Of a stretch of 64,000 nt of DNA, positions 34,393-47,554 are shown piece by piece; position 1 is the stretch's first letter, and each line of letters starts with the position of its first letter. Where the stretch lies: assembly GCA_949316235.1 (NCBI GenBank), contig OX438751.1, positions 7,650,413 to 7,714,412 on the forward strand, written 5' to 3'. A program made the translations under genes and the position numbers. The notes beneath the pieces were generated by a model. That model saw nothing but the letters and a program-made list of their open reading frames with translations. It had not been told where the DNA came from and made no database searches. This stretch comes from Oegoconia quadripuncta (taxonomy: Eukaryota; Arthropoda; Insecta; Lepidoptera; Autostichidae).

Positions 34393-36225
34393 AAATATTT
34401 CATGATGATTATGAATATTGCATTGGTATGATTTCTATGACTTAACGTTGTATGACAACTAGCATGGAACTCAGCAACTGTTGACTAAGGATTTATATCA
34501 GATTTTTTTTGTTATACCATTAATAACCCTACACCTCCACTCTTGAGATACAGCCTCCTGTACCTAAGAGAAAGTAAGGACTATAAATTTTAATTAGTAT
34601 GGATTTATGTCAGTGTTTTCTGTTGACGGTCATTGACTCCTTGACAACCACCGAGATTTTAGACATTTTAACATGGCTTTCTGAGAACGGAAACACTCCA
34701 ATGTAAAAGCCGCGAGAGGTCACCCATTCAAACAATGTCAGACATTGTTTAACTTTTAGTCGAATAGCGAATGTGATTAATCCACAAGTACATCCTTATT
34801 CATTATTTTGCTTTGCTACCAATAAGGCCTAGGTACAAATAACGTATGGACATCAGTTACTAACCGTCAGCCGTTGTCTGTTCAACTAATGCTGTACGTC
34901 GCAACCGGAAAATTGGACATCGTCTACCCAATCACACGCGACACACAAGGTAGATTAGCACGGTCGACCAATGCCCAGTTGTCCTCCACAACAAAACCTA
35001 CACATGCCGCGGCAACCTACACTAACACGCTTTTCATTGCACCATAACCAGGGATTTTCCGAACGCATTTCGTCAGCTGTGCAGTATTGTATGTTAAATG
35101 GTGGAGGGGGAAATGGATGCGCGTAGCTGTGGACTCTACATGCGCCTTTCCGACCCTCTGTCTGCTCTGAAATGATATTAGAGAGCACTCTTGTATATGT
35201 CCTTCTGTACGCCAAAACAGATTTGTTGTTCGTACTCATATGTATCTATTGGTATACGTATAGGTTTGTTTGCACGAGATTATGAACTGTCATGGCCAAC
35301 AAAGAAATAATAAATTAGGCGTATGACCCGACTGCGATTCCAAACTGGGGCTCATTAATCGATTCCACTTCAGACTGAAAGGAAGTCTAAAAGCACGTTC
35401 GACTTTCGAACCAAAAAAAAAATTAACCAACCGCCAACGTGACACGGCTAAGTCGACATTACGTTGCGGAGAGCGTTCCTCGCCATTCAAATCTTTACTT
35501 AGCATTCCAAGTACTGTCGGCGGCTTTAATTTTAAGACTCACTATAACTCTCATACTGTATTCACCTCGTGTTCCCAATATTATGTACCTAGCTAATGGT
35601 ATACCAAGACTGGAGACTCAAATGTTACCTATATATCTCGTTATTTGGGACCCGACTGCGTTTTATGCCTTGTATGTGTGGTAACAAAGCTCATATTGTG
35701 ATGGATATATCTTAGAGATAGAATGTTTTAGATTATTATTGCCTACGGAGAAGTAGTTTGCATAGTTATGTGCGTGTTTATCTAAGTTATTGGTCGGTAC
35801 GGACGGTGTCTACGATCAGATTGGGCGTAGTTTACCAGGCTTTAATAAACGTCTGCTGGAGTTCGACTTACCGCCGAGCTATAAATTCTATCAACACAAA
35901 TAGAGCTATTGATTGATTGTTTGTAACGCGTGTACAGATTACGGTAAATGTATGTTAGTCCAGTAAGGTAACGTTTTTAATTTCGGATAATTATAGTTCC
36001 TAATATTTTGCACTTACAGCATCTATACAGTAGGTATGCCTTATTGCACCAGAACATTACATAACAAAGTACAATCGACAACTAAGGTGAGGTATATCTG
36101 TCAATGATATTATAAAAAGCTTTCTAACAAATAGTAAACTTGATCTAGGCCATATAGAGTAGGTATTTCGACCTATTTGTTAAAAAATCTACAATATTTC
36201 ACATATCTATTAACTATTCTAATTT
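34393..36225. other. No recognisable feature
   Basis: Mixed-composition DNA. Frames such as 34955-35239 (minus) and 35439-35684 lack domains. No SINE or LINE motif seen. Confidence 0.35.
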
Positions 36226-36370
36226 TTGGACAAGTGATTGTCGTTAGTGGGTAGTGACCCAGGCTTCCAAACCAATTGTGGCCGGTCCGAGCCTAATAAA
36301 TGTTTGTGTATGGGTATGAACATATCTTCCAGAGCCATTCTTTTATTTATATGTAAATGAGTTTATTCGT
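36226..36370 (+). mobile_element. Decayed SINE-A
   Basis: 'gattgtcgttagtgggtagt' (head), then 'aaatgtttgtgtatgggtat' and 'ccagagccattcttttattt' follow SINE-A order with many changes. The B box is disrupted ('ggccggtccgagcc'). Confidence 0.5.
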
Positions 36371-36865
36371 AAATCTGTAGCAGTTTTGGCGCTACAATGC
36401 AACTGACAGACATTGGCTTCAAATTTATAGAAAGAAAGAAAACATGTGTTTCGGAATTTGACGTCTATACATTATAAAATAAAACACATACAAAAATACA
36501 CAAAAGTCTTAGTAAAAAACAACTTAACATAGGTACCTATTTATAACTCTCCTTTTTGCGTCGGCAGTTATAAAATATAAAATGTGCTGTCGGTCTGTTT
36601 TTAAATACTTCATTTGTTTTTAATTTCGTAGTATATTCAGTTACGCTATGAAGTTTAGTGGTAGTTTCATATTAACAATAACGTAGATTTCTTATCGACG
36701 TGATCTAATTAATATAATTAAAGCTTCGGATTGACTATATTTTTATAATAGGTATATAATATCACTATTTAGAAACGTGAATCGTGGGTATTGTATAAAC
36801 ATTAGACTTTTCATTTTTCAAACAAACGCAAATTTTTGAGTTTATGGGGATTGGGATGGAAATGA

Positions 36866-36914
36866 TTTTCATTTCATTTCATTTCAAATGATTTTCATTT
36901 CATTTCATTTCATG
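36866..36914 (+). repeat. Orphan ATTTC tandem tails
   Basis: Two copies of 'atgattttcatttcatttc' in tandem, the same tail that ends the LINE at 27887-27909, but with no LINE body beside them. They could be two extremely truncated insertions or a microsatellite seeded by one. Confidence 0.6.
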
Positions 36915-37514
36915 GGAAACGCGAATTGGATATATGGGGATGGGAATAGGATTTTTTTGGGGATATGAAGTGTGGGATAAAAAGCGTTATGTATATATAC
37001 ATATATTACCACCGATAGATAAGTGCTTATTCTATCGATCTTTATCGCTCCAGGTGTAAAAAGATTAGCAACATTAAAATAATCGGAAGTTGTACACCAA
37101 AATTTATGTTTTCTTACTGGACAAGGTGAGTAGGTAAACTAATTATCAAATCAAAGCTCTGTAAATAACATATAATAGGCCTTCTGAATATTGTAGTTCA
37201 ATGGAACTGCTTTATTTGGGATCAACTTGTATAATACGTTATAATGAGATTTCTGTAATGCCTGCTGAATTCACTAAGGACTTTGGTGGATAACTCACCA
37301 GACCATGAAAGGTATATGAAACTAACTAGATGGATAATTCCTCGAATTTATAATACAGGTTTTCAATAAAATATCCTGCTGGTAACGTAAATAATTTGCC
37401 AAGGATTTCGTTCTGAGTTATCTGTAGACACAGGTAAGTAGACTTAGTTACAAATACTTTATATTATGTTACTAAGTATTTAAATTTAAGTGCTTCGCAG
37501 GGTACATGAAATTA

Positions 37515-37725
37515 GTCGATCCCGGTCGTTTTCAATTGAAGGCAGTCGTTAAGCCAAGTCGGTGGCCTACAGGGGCGGCTTAAAAACACTGTCAGGTGGC
37601 CACTAGTCTGGCACAAAGCCACCAACCAACACTGGGTTCGCGTGGTCGATCATGACCCAAACCCTCTCCCAGATGAGAGGAAACTGTGCCCCAACATTGG
37701 TGACGTGTAAAGTTGTTGATGATGA
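37515..37725 (+). mobile_element. 5S-SINE body, head missing
   Basis: 'gatcccggtcgttttcaatt', 'ggcagtcgttaagccaagtc' and 'ggtggcctacaggggcgg' align with 7185-7260. The 3' half continues to 'actgtgccccaacattggtg'. No 5S-like head is present. Confidence 0.6.
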
Positions 37726-38660
37726 AGTATTTCAGCGATCTACTTCCTTAATAATGACGAAAAATTACTTAGATTTACGTATGTACATAGCATACATACT
37801 CGACCTTGTAGGTACTCAAAATTACCTACTAGCCCTGAATATCAACAGCTCTATGACTCTATCATATCAAAAAATCATCTCGAAGCTGTTTGTCTGTTTA
37901 TCTATCTGTTTGTTTAATGTCCTTTTGCCACCATAATTTATTTCATAAAGTAAAGAATTACGATTGCGAAAAGTGTCGAGAAATTCGTACAAAATTCAAA
38001 ATTGGGAAGTTCAATTCAGTGTGAAGTTAAAAATTCAAAAAATAATTAAAGACTGTCATTGCGTCATTTTGGAAACATTACAAAATCACTATCTGATCGT
38101 ACTCGTCGATTTCAAACATAAATAATACGTTACAATGTGGGTAACAATTTAATAAAACGCTTGAATATTGCTGTAAAAGTATCGCTTAGAACTGCTATAA
38201 GATTCGATGTAGAGCCCTTTGTATATAAATTAGAATTCATGATCAAAACAAATCTGCTATCGCTGGAATCCTATAGATTTGGCACGTTTTGATACAAAAT
38301 AACCGTCGAACTAATTCGGTGCATGCATCGTCATTCTACAAATTAAAGAGGCCGTAGTTGTATTTACTCCATTACCCGTCGAGGCCGTAGCTCGTATCAA
38401 CTATTTATGGTGTTTGAGGCGCTTCATAAATATGCAGCGGTAGGCGCTCGCCTTGCCGACACCAGCTATTCAGAGCGCTGAAGGCTTGTTCGCAAGTTAG
38501 GAGCGTGCGACGATAGTGCCACCAGAGATAATTCCAAACCGCCAAATTTTAAAACGTTAACCCCCGACACAAATAGGAGTGTTCTTATTAGCTTTAGTTT
38601 GAAGTAAATTTAGTATAGTCAGACTTGGAAATAAATCGCGTCAAAATAAAAATTACACGT
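37726..38660. other. Unexplained DNA with a GC-richer island at 38385-38525
   Basis: The island contains 'gcgcttcataaatatgcagc' (a TTTAT-type word) and several CpG-rich words in non-repeat DNA. It may be regulatory; nothing else is recognised. Confidence 0.25.
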
Positions 38661-38663
38661 CAC

Positions 38664-38822
38664 AACTGTTGGGGCACAGCCTCCTCTTACTGGGACAGGG
38701 TTTGGGTCATAATCGATCACGTGAGCCCAGTGCTGGTTGGTGGATTGCGTCAGACTAGTGGCCACCACCGAATTTGTTTAACGACTACCTTCAATTGAAA
38801 ACAATCGGGACCGACTAGTCGG
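38664..38822 (-). mobile_element. 5S-SINE body, antisense, head missing
   Basis: The reverse complement starts 'tcggtcccgattgttttc' and ends 'ctgtgccccaacag'. It is collinear with 37515-37700 in opposite orientation. Confidence 0.6.
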
Positions 38823-39244
38823 ACGATATTTGGATTCAGTATTGAGTTACATGGCAGTGTGCGCATTTGACAAACCGATATCGAATTCTTTAAATATCGA
38901 AAATGACTGCAACTAAACTATCGGTCGACTAAAAATCATAAGTCGTTGGCTCTTAATTCGTACAGGCGGAATCATATTTCACAAAGCAGTATATGTATAT
39001 TTGATTGCCGAAAAACTAGGTGAGAACTGAAATATTTTAAAATTCTTCTTATTTTATCATTGTCACTATCAATTTTTTAAATGACTTAAAATTAAAGGTT
39101 TCTATAAATATTTATATTATATGGTGTTTTTGAAAGTCAATGTAAGGAAAATGAAAGTTATGACATTTGGGAGAGGTGTAAGTATGGCGGATTGTAGTAT
39201 TTTTATAGATGGAGATACCTTATAGCACTTTATGGAACTACTAT

Positions 39245-39480
39245 ACGATTGAGCCACGGAGGCGGAGACCTTGATCAAATCGACGTCTTAAAGAAAGGCC
39301 AAGTCAAGTGTACCCTAAACCGTCGAGCACGTATGAACAAATTTATGAGTGTGAATGAAGCAAAAGACTTGTGTCAGGATCGTAGCAAGTGGAAGTTTGT
39401 GGTCTCTGCCTACGCATACCGAAAACAACCCTGCTTTATGTATGTATTTACAAAAGCTTCATTTCGCTAAATACATAAAT
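39245..39480 (+). pseudogene. LINE ORF C-terminal scrap beside a SINE-B 5' edge
   Basis: The frame reads 'NEAKDLCQDRSKWKFVVSAY', similar to a C-terminal motif of several insect LINE proteins ('...DR..W...V'). The same DNA words recur at 45896-45975. Bases 39248-39265 ('attgagccacggaggcgg') equal the SINE-B 5' edge on the minus strand. The class is uncertain. Confidence 0.4.
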
Positions 39481-40504
39481 AGATACGATTCCCATAATAG
39501 TTGTTATAGCGACAACAACTTTTTTACTAATAAAATAAGCAGATGAATATTACTTTACAATCCATAAATAGGCAATCAGTTTCTAGTTCACACCGCTTCC
39601 TTAGCTCTATGGTTGGTTAGTTGCAACGCTTCGTGCGTTACCTCACTTTCAACAGAAACTTGGCGATGTATTTTCCAGTGCATTTTTTAGAGTATCGCTT
39701 TTGTAGGCCCTGCTTGTTTTAAAGCTGAAGTTAAGATTTTCGAGATTCTCTTTTGCTAGCTATAATAAACAACAGCATTTTTCTTTTTAACATCAGGAAA
39801 CGTAACGTAGGTACATAGTGTAATCGCTACAATATTCGGCCAGGCGAGAATTCCCTAAATTATAGATATAAAAAATCTTTAAACTAGAGAAAATACGTTG
39901 TCATCAATAAATGAAACGAGAAATATTAAAAATTTTGAGTTTACTAGACATTCATAGAGAGGCTTCAGTTTCCTTATTTTAACAGATATGAAGAAACTTT
40001 ATTGGATAGGACAAAACAACTTTAACCTAATATATTTGTTTGATGTTAGTTTCTGGTACTCAAACAACATACCAATATTTGGTAGCAACAAAAAGTCTCA
40101 GTATTTGTTATGGCAGGGTAGTATTGCATCGTCACTGTCACTAAGGGAATGTATCGATTTATCTGTCCCTATATATGTTGTTAGTTTGCAAATACATTCT
40201 TATTTCGTAAAAGAAAATCCGTTGCACACGTCTTTGCTAAGTCGGGCACGTGAAGCAATAGGCATGGCCGCCGCGATTTTCCACGGTCCTCGGTCAACGG
40301 TCGATCTTCATGTGTCGCAGGCGCAGCCTGTTAGTGTATTGCTAGCGTAAATAAGCAACACAAGCCTGTGCGCGAAGCCTCATTGGTCATGTATCTATGT
40401 AGCCTATATGATGTACCTTTCTTTCCTTAAAGATAAATGATAGTGAACAGTTTTCATGCAAACGTAACCTACTACATATATTAACTATTTAAGTATTTAA
40501 AAAC
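39481..40504. other. No recognisable feature
   Basis: AT-rich. The 120-codon frame 39988-40350 has no domain I recognise. Confidence 0.35.
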
Positions 40505-41625
40505 TGAATGACGACCTGGTGAAAATTACCGAATGGAGCAAGTCTTACGGACTGACTATAAACCCAAGCAAGTCGCAGGTAATAATTGTGGGCGGGTCGA
40601 AGCAAATGAGTCGGCTGGATTACAGTGCTCTACCCTCACTCGGCCTTAATGGCATTTCTATACCATACAGTAACGTCGTAAAGAACCTCGGTATTCAAAT
40701 TGACAGGTCGCTCTTCTGGATTCCCCATGTCGAATATGTAAGGTGCAAGTTCTTCGCTGTGCTAGGTTCGCTGAGAAAGTGGAAAAATCTTTTACCTATT
40801 AGAACAAAGGTAGAACTTGCTCAGTCACTTCTTCTTCCCATTCTTGACTACGCTGATGTGTCATATCTCGATCTCACTGAAGAACTGCTGAATAAGCTAG
40901 AACGCCTTCAGAATATGGCCATCCGTTTCATTTTCGGAGTTCGCTAGTATGATCACATATCCGCATACCGGGCGCAATTAAAATGGCTTCCTATCAGACT
41001 CCGACGTAACTTGCATATCCTCACTCTTCTTTATAATATACTATACAGTCAGATTTCCCCCCCTTACCTTAAAAAAAAAGTTTACATATTTAGGATCCGA
41101 TCACGATGTGCCCCTTAGGTCTAAAACAGACAATTTGCTTAAGCCCATCAGCTGCCGTACAAATTATTATTCGGGATCCTTTGGCATTAAGGCTGCGCAG
41201 TTGTGGAATGCACTACCACTAAATATTCGCCACGCAAAATCGCTTGCAGTGTTTAAGCTGCGTCTAAAGGAATATTATTTATCTCTCTAATGAATTGTAT
41301 ATACTGTTATATATATTTATGTGTATTTTATTATAGTACTTATTTATATGGTTTGTTTATTTTAGTAAGTGTTTATCTTTGTATGTATTCCACTATACCT
41401 ATGTTTTTTCTATGTATCGTCTATGTACCTACTGATATTTAAGTTATTCAGCATTTACTTTGCACTATCCAACTACTTATTAAAAAAGTTTCTTTAACTG
41501 AGGTTGTCTGAAAGAAATCGCTATCAGCGATAAGACCGCCTTTGTACACTTCATCATCTATGTTAAATGTTCTTTGTATTTTATTTTTGTGTGCAATAAA
41601 GAATTTAATAATAATAATAATAAAA
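40505..41625 (+). pseudogene. LINE-2: post-RT region and 3' end of a second LINE family
   Basis: Begins 5'-truncated at 'LNDDLVKITEWSKSYGLTI', the segment after the RT catalytic box. It continues with 'VVKNLGIQIDRSLFWIPHV' and 'NKLERLQNMAIRFIFGVR', then has a stop at 40945 and a frame change near 41070-41085. It resumes to 'SFGIKAAQLWNALPLNIR' and 'KLRLKEYYLSL' with a stop near 41290. The 3' UTR carries 'gcgataagaccgcctttgt', an AATAAA and an (AAT)n tail. It is distinct from the 23960 family. CR1/Jockey-group placement is inferred from motif style. Confidence 0.75.
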
Positions 41626-41815
41626 ACCAAAAAACCTGACAGCATTTATAGTATATTGCGGGCGCCATATTGGATTTTCTTACCATCAACTGTATTCTAT
41701 GACACTCTAGGGATCAAGACATATCGAACAACACCTTGCACTACAAAATCGGTCGAGCAGTTTAAGCTATATTAGGATCATACTACATCTACATAGAAAT
41801 CTACATACGAGTACA
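41626..41815 (+). repeat. Dispersed repeat, copy 2 (relative at 2100)
   Basis: Collinear with 2100-2275. It abuts the LINE-2 tail, so the LINE may have inserted at its edge. Confidence 0.5.
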
Positions 41816-41939
41816 TACATACTTAGATATAATCGAAAAACATCGTCCTTATTTTATCGTCGTCGATATTTTAGTGATCAAAGTTAGAGTTGGTACGATA
41901 TAGGATCTACAATCGAGAGAAAAATTTAATTATTTAATT

Positions 41940-42066
41940 TAAATTGTATTGTTTATTAATATTTGCACGCCACAATTTTCAGATTATGTTAGAACCCTTA
42001 TAATATTTAAGATCTATAATTGTACCCATGTCTTGCAAATAAAATTTCATTTCACTTCATTTCATA
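41940..42066 (+). repeat. LINE 3'-end-like fragment with ATTTC tail
   Basis: 'acccatgtcttgcaaataaa' followed by 'atttcatttcacttcatttc' has the polyadenylation-signal and tandem-tail form of LINE insertions. No coding part is present. Confidence 0.45.
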
Positions 42067-44129
42067 GTTATAAGTTATTTGTGGGATTATTTCCTTTCTC
42101 TTATTTTCAAACAAAATAATAATGTCGAAACATTTCTTTAAAAAACATTCTTTTATGACATCTCTGCATTCGCAAACTTTAATTTTTATTACTAAAATTC
42201 AGATAATATCGCATATTTTTTTACAAGTGGTCGATTACTTTTAGTATGAAATCTAACCACGGTAAACTTTAAATCTGATTTTGGAAAGCAGACCTGACGG
42301 TCTATTACGCAATTTCATTGTTTTCGTTATCAATAATATTGATCAAGTAAGCGAGAAATTAACGAAATACACGTAAGTACATAATTGATTGCGAGATTCA
42401 TAAACCTACGTACACTCCAGATCTTTACGTGAATCCAGCAAGGACGATAGCACTCAGAATTTGGGCGAAGTAAATAGACCAAATTGATTTAGTCGATCGG
42501 TAATTTCTCAAACCACATAAAAAATACAAAATCCAATGTCAAATTTTATAGTTTTATCTGTCGAGAGCAACCGCATAGTAAAAAACCTACCTGTGCCTGC
42601 TACACCTATTGTAAAGTAAAACATGCAGTTACTGCCTTATCAGCTCAACTTACATTCTCCCCAAACCATTGAAGTCCCTGTCACTCCATTCACACGGTTG
42701 ACATCTCACCTGTCAGTAACCTCGAGCATTTTAACGATAATCATCATAACCCATTCACAAACCACCAATTGTTCGATTTTCAATACCCGCCCCCGGAATC
42801 TAAAGGGTTGATAAACATATCAAAGCCAGTTTTTTTGTGGTAAGTTTTCAGCCATAAGACACCTGTTTTTTGAAGCAAAACACAATGAGAGTCACCGGTT
42901 GCATTGTGGTTACACAATTGAAAATAAATATCGATTATCGACATAGGATAACGATCGATATTACGTCTTTATCACAAAGACCTCCCAAGAGTTGTTGTGA
43001 GTACGGAAATGTTTTATAAGATGTATACTGGTTAAACCGACTGACATAGTAATAATAAGATATACTACTACAATATTATTAATTATACTAAAATTTACTA
43101 ACTTAGGGGATAAATAGGTTGGAGCCTCTAGCTGTTTTTCAGTCTCCACCTCGTCCATTCACTGATAACAGAATGCATAACACGTCAGAAGTTGTCGTAC
43201 ACTCTATTGGCTACAAGCTACTTGCAAGGAAGCATTACATGACAAAAACTTAGGAGAAAAAAGAAATTGAAATAACAAGAATAATAATTGGCGAAAGGCA
43301 CCTACAATTCACAGATCACAGAGGTCCAGGCCCAGAGTCCATAGTGGGTGTAAGCGATTCAGGAATAGTACTTTTGACCATTAACCTAGTGGCAGTTCAG
43401 TAACTATTACAAAATTAGGATAGGTACAGTCGACAGCATGACGATCATAGCAATACCAGTGCTAGCAGGCCGCGCGACGCTATCGGAAATATGAACCCGG
43501 TGAGACCTTATTTGAATGATGGTCGCCGCGTTTACATTTGATCGCACGATGATCATAGCACTTCCAATATTAGCAGACTACGCGACGCTTCAACAAAATA
43601 TAATATTTTACCGGTAGTGCACAGGGTCTGCATCAATTTACGTTTTATTGTAGCGTCTTGCAGTCAGCCGGTACTGGAAGTGTTACCCGTGTCCTACGTC
43701 ATCTCATTTCTTATAGGTAGATTCCCATATTCCATAGGTAAGTAGGTACTCTATATGATAAATGTTTCCATTGTTCCTCTCATAAGGTAAATGGTCATGA
43801 TCTAATATAAGCATTATTGCTATATTCACATCCAAATATACTATTTCACTTGTGAGAGAGTAATTGTACAGTAATTGTAATCTTGGTAAGGCATGGTTCG
43901 ATTTGAGTACGGTTGACTTGAGACTAAACGAGGTAGGTTCCTGGCCATATTTGAAAATCGGTTGAGCCGTTTAGAAGGTATTTAACTTTTAACACAGTTT
44001 TCTGGTGAATTTTGATGATACCACAGTGTTTCAAGGGTTCTCTAAATTTTAAATTTTTATTATAGCTAATACTTAAGGTTACACCCAGCGATATATTCTT
44101 GTACATATACTGTATTGTAGTGGCCATGT
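42067..44129. other. Mostly unexplained DNA with a diverged direct repeat
   Basis: Segments 43437-43482 and 43543-43588 are about 46 bp direct repeats ('gatcatagca', 'tagcag', 'cgcgacgct' shared). At 43940-43985 the 'aaaatcggttgagccgttta' motif marks a common repeat edge. No gene. Confidence 0.4.
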
Positions 44130-44320
44130 AACAATGAGTTTTTAACTTATGTGCACTTATCCGACTGCTCTTAAACGGTGAAGGAAAACTTCGAAGGCAT
44201 GTGAAGTCCCCAATCCGCATTGGGCTAGCGTGGTGGAATATGGCCCATACTCCCTCATATACGAGGGAAGGTCTATATCCCTGCAGTGGGATGTTTACGG
44301 GCTGATGATGATGATGATAT
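44130..44320 (+). mobile_element. SINE-C, head missing
   Basis: Body from 'ttaacttatgtgcacttatc' through 'ccatactccctcatatacga' to 'ttacgggctgatgatgatga'. It is almost the same as the 3' part of 44396-44671. Confidence 0.75.
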
Positions 44321-44395
44321 ATTCTTAGCCATGTTTGATGAAAATCAGTTAAACCGTTCCGAAGTTAATTTAGGTGTTAACATAGTTAGTTTCAT

Positions 44396-44671
44396 GACCG
44401 CCGGTGGCTCAGCGGTTAAGACGCGGTCTCCTAATTTGGGAGGTCCGGGTTCGATTCTCACGCAGGCCATACATCAATGAGTCTTTAAATTTAATTTAAT
44501 TACTTATGTGCATTTATCCGACTGTTCTTAAACGGTGAAGGAAAACATCGAATGCATGTGAAGTCCCCAAAACGCATTGGGCCAGCGTGGTGGACTATGG
44601 CCCATACTCCCTCATATGCGAGGGAAGGCCTAAATCCCTGCAGTGGGATGTTTACGGGCTGATGATGATAG
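44396..44671 (+). mobile_element. SINE-C, full length
   Basis: tRNA-like head ('gaccgccggtggctcagcgg', B box 'gggttcgattctc'), body with 'cttaaacggtgaaggaaaac', 3' end 'tttacgggctgatgatgat'. The second of two same-direction copies, 76 bp apart. Confidence 0.8.
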
Positions 44672-45291
44672 AGTCTATCTAGCTGAGGGTTTTGCTACAT
44701 GTTTATGTGGTTCACGAATTCACATTACTTTTCCTGATTTCCACCCTGTATCCTGTTGACTGTTTAATTATATTTCAGACTAGAGTTTCACATAATTATA
44801 TGAAAATATTTGTAAAAACACAAATAACTATGCAAAACAAAAATATCATCTCAGCGGTATATAGGTCGCCGTATTTGAACGAACATTGTGGTTGGGCAAA
44901 AACTTGCTAAAGTCGCTATAGATTTTTTTTAAAACTTTTTTTCCATTTCCGAATCAAGGAAATTGCCCAGACTTGCGTATTAATTCGTGTTGTAATTTCG
45001 CGTAACTTATTTAAAACTTTGGGTTGTGTTGTAAAATGTCAGAAATATCTCATTTCAACTTCCATACTTTCTTGTTGCCAATGGCGAAACTCAAAGGTTA
45101 CAAATGTTTACATGTTGAGTTACATTGTATAATAAGGTTTTGGTATCTACTATTATTTTTAATCAGAAATAATTTATATTCGGTAATTTTATATATTTCT
45201 ATTATAATTTTACTTTGTTCTTTATCTATATTATTATAATTTTATTGTAATTCTTTTGTAATTTTTTTTTTCATTTATTTATAATTGAATT

Positions 45292-45410
45292 TAATACAAT
45301 ACAATACAAATACTCTTTACTGCCCAAAATAATTAACAATAATTTTTGATGATAACAATAGAGCACAATTAGGCGGTCTTATTACTAAAAGCGATCTCTT
45401 CCTACAACCC
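45292..45410 (-). repeat. LINE 3' end, antisense, ATACA tail
   Basis: The tail repeat 'tacaatacaatacaaatac' is followed by 'ctctttactgcccaaaataa' and 'aattaggcggtcttatta'; reversed, this is a LINE 3' UTR with the 'taagaccgcc' motif. Confidence 0.6.
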
Positions 45411-45673
45411 ACAGCCATGGGATATTTGTAGGTAGAAAAACAGGTAGGGTGCACGATACTACCAACTAAAGAAATAATTATAGATAAGTATGCATAAATA
45501 TAATAATAATATTTAACTATGTTAATTTGACTAAAAATTACATGTAAGGACATGCATTGTGAATATAAGTTGTAAATAAACGAATTGAATTGGTTTTTTT
45601 TTGCGAACTCCAACGTGATTGGGTGTTTCAAGACATAATGATTAGTAATTGAACGACAGACCTATATGTATCC

Positions 45674-45778
45674 ACAACTGGGGAACAGCGTCCTCTCACG
45701 TGGAGAGCGTTTGGGTCAAAACCCATCACAGGCCCAATGGATTCATCAGACTGGTGGCCGGTTGATAAGTATATGTTT
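45674..45778 (-). mobile_element. 5S-SINE body fragment, antisense
   Basis: 'ctggggaacagcgtcctctc', 'tttgggtcaaaacccatcac' and 'cagactggtggccggttga' follow the order of 38667-38765. Confidence 0.5.
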
Positions 45779-45889
45779 TTCAATACAACCATTTTTTTTA
45801 CATGTGGAGACACGCTAACCGACTAACTTTTTTGTGCTAATACCATCTTAGGTATATCATGAGCTTCAGATGAATATTTACTATTCTGT

Positions 45890-45980
45890 TCTGTACGTAG
45901 CAAGTGGAAGTCTATGGTCTCTGCTAGCTTACAGTGGAAACAGGTGTGACTTTATGAATGTATGTGTTCTGGTCTATTCT
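45890..45980 (+). repeat. Fragment shared with the LINE scrap at 39379
   Basis: 'cgtagcaagtggaagtctat' and 'ggtctctgc' match 39379-39412. It is too short to classify. The rest of 45981-46741 shows a GC-richer stretch at 46315-46400 and nothing else. Confidence 0.4.
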
Positions 45981-46741
45981 ATTCTATATACATTTTAATC
46001 CCTTTATAGAATAAGATCGACGTTCTTCACAAATGGTTCAAATTAAAAAAATTACTTGTGTTTTCTTTTGCATATACAATTGACCAATTTTTATTGTCTT
46101 TAAATTCTTTGGGTGTGCCTAAAGAACACGTATCGGTGCTTCAACAGTTTAACGGAAAATTATCCCATATATATTTCAACTTTACATAAGGAAACATATC
46201 CGAAATCGTCATAAATTATTAATAATACGCAAATAATAGTAATTTGGCAAAGCAATCAATACCTATATACAATCAGTGATATTTATCTACAACCAGTTTA
46301 CGTTGATAATTTCCACCAAGTGGGAGCACGTGGCAGTCGTCTGCCAGTGATGTGCCTTGACAGAGTGCCGATTAGCCGCCCGCTGCCTGCCTCTGCATAT
46401 ATGTAGGTATACCTTGACATTTGAACAGGTACAGTCAACGACATTACTTGTGTCTGATATGTGGTGATTTAAAGTTGTTGTTTAGTTATTTTAGTTTACT
46501 TAAGCATATTCGAAGTCGTGTTATTATAGTTCTCACACTTTTATTTTAATCTTTTTCAGTGGTCATAATTGAGAAATTTCTAATTTTATGCTAGGCAGGT
46601 ATCCTTTTACAACAAAATTGATTTAGTTGCATTACTTATTAAGAAAACTAGCATAAAGTATATATGTTTTCAAAATCGGTTCGGTTCACACACAAAGGTA
46701 CACCGGATGCGTTTTATTTCCGTAAGGAAAAAATGGGGCAT

Positions 46742-47074
46742 ATTTTTTTTAAGCACAATGGGTTGGTACTTGACCTCAATCACACCTAATGTTAAGTGAA
46801 GATGAGGTCGAAGGTGGAAGCGTACTGACCCGGAAACCCCAACACATTTGGGGGATTGGCTATATTATCTCTGACAACCGGAACACAAACAATGGTATTA
46901 ACATTACTGCTTGGCGGCAGATTTAGATAAGATGGTGGTAGCTAGCCAGGCGGACATTTAAAATGCCCTACCACCAACCAAACCGAGTGCTTAAACATGT
47001 ACCCCGCTTGGGATCGAACCCGCGACCTCCGAATCGTAAACCCAATGTTGTTTACATTGAGCCACGGAGGCGTT
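46742..47074 (-). mobile_element. SINE-B, full length
   Basis: Tail 'aagcacaatgggttggtac' through body to the tRNA-like head on the complement of 47000-47074. Very close to the copy at 572-899. Confidence 0.85.
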
Positions 47075-47554
47075 AGGTAAGTGAAATAGAAGGTATTGGC
47101 ACAGGTAGTTTCATTTTTTTTTTTCAAAACTATCATCGAGATAAGTGTTAATTGTGTCATTTGACGGTCGCGTTTGTAGCCTATTCCACATAATTACATC
47201 ATTAAATAAAATAAATAAAGTAAACTTGGAGAAAATACGAGTTCCAAATAAATTTCGCATGATATAAACCCTATGAATCACGCCAGTCGCATATCAAACA
47301 CCAGCCGGCACGTACGTTTTTTTTATATATTAAACTACCTATGTCAATAACTTCCATTTCACTTACCTATGCCCTATTTTTTTTCTTATGCAAAAAAAAA
47401 TTCATCCGGTATATGTAGACTGTTAAAATCATACTTTCTATTAACTTCGCTGTAATTGGTAAAAAAAAAACATTATGGTAACTTGTTTTATTTATTTCAA
47501 ATTATCTATTATGTATATATGTATAATATTTTTGTGCGATTAATGATGTACGCT

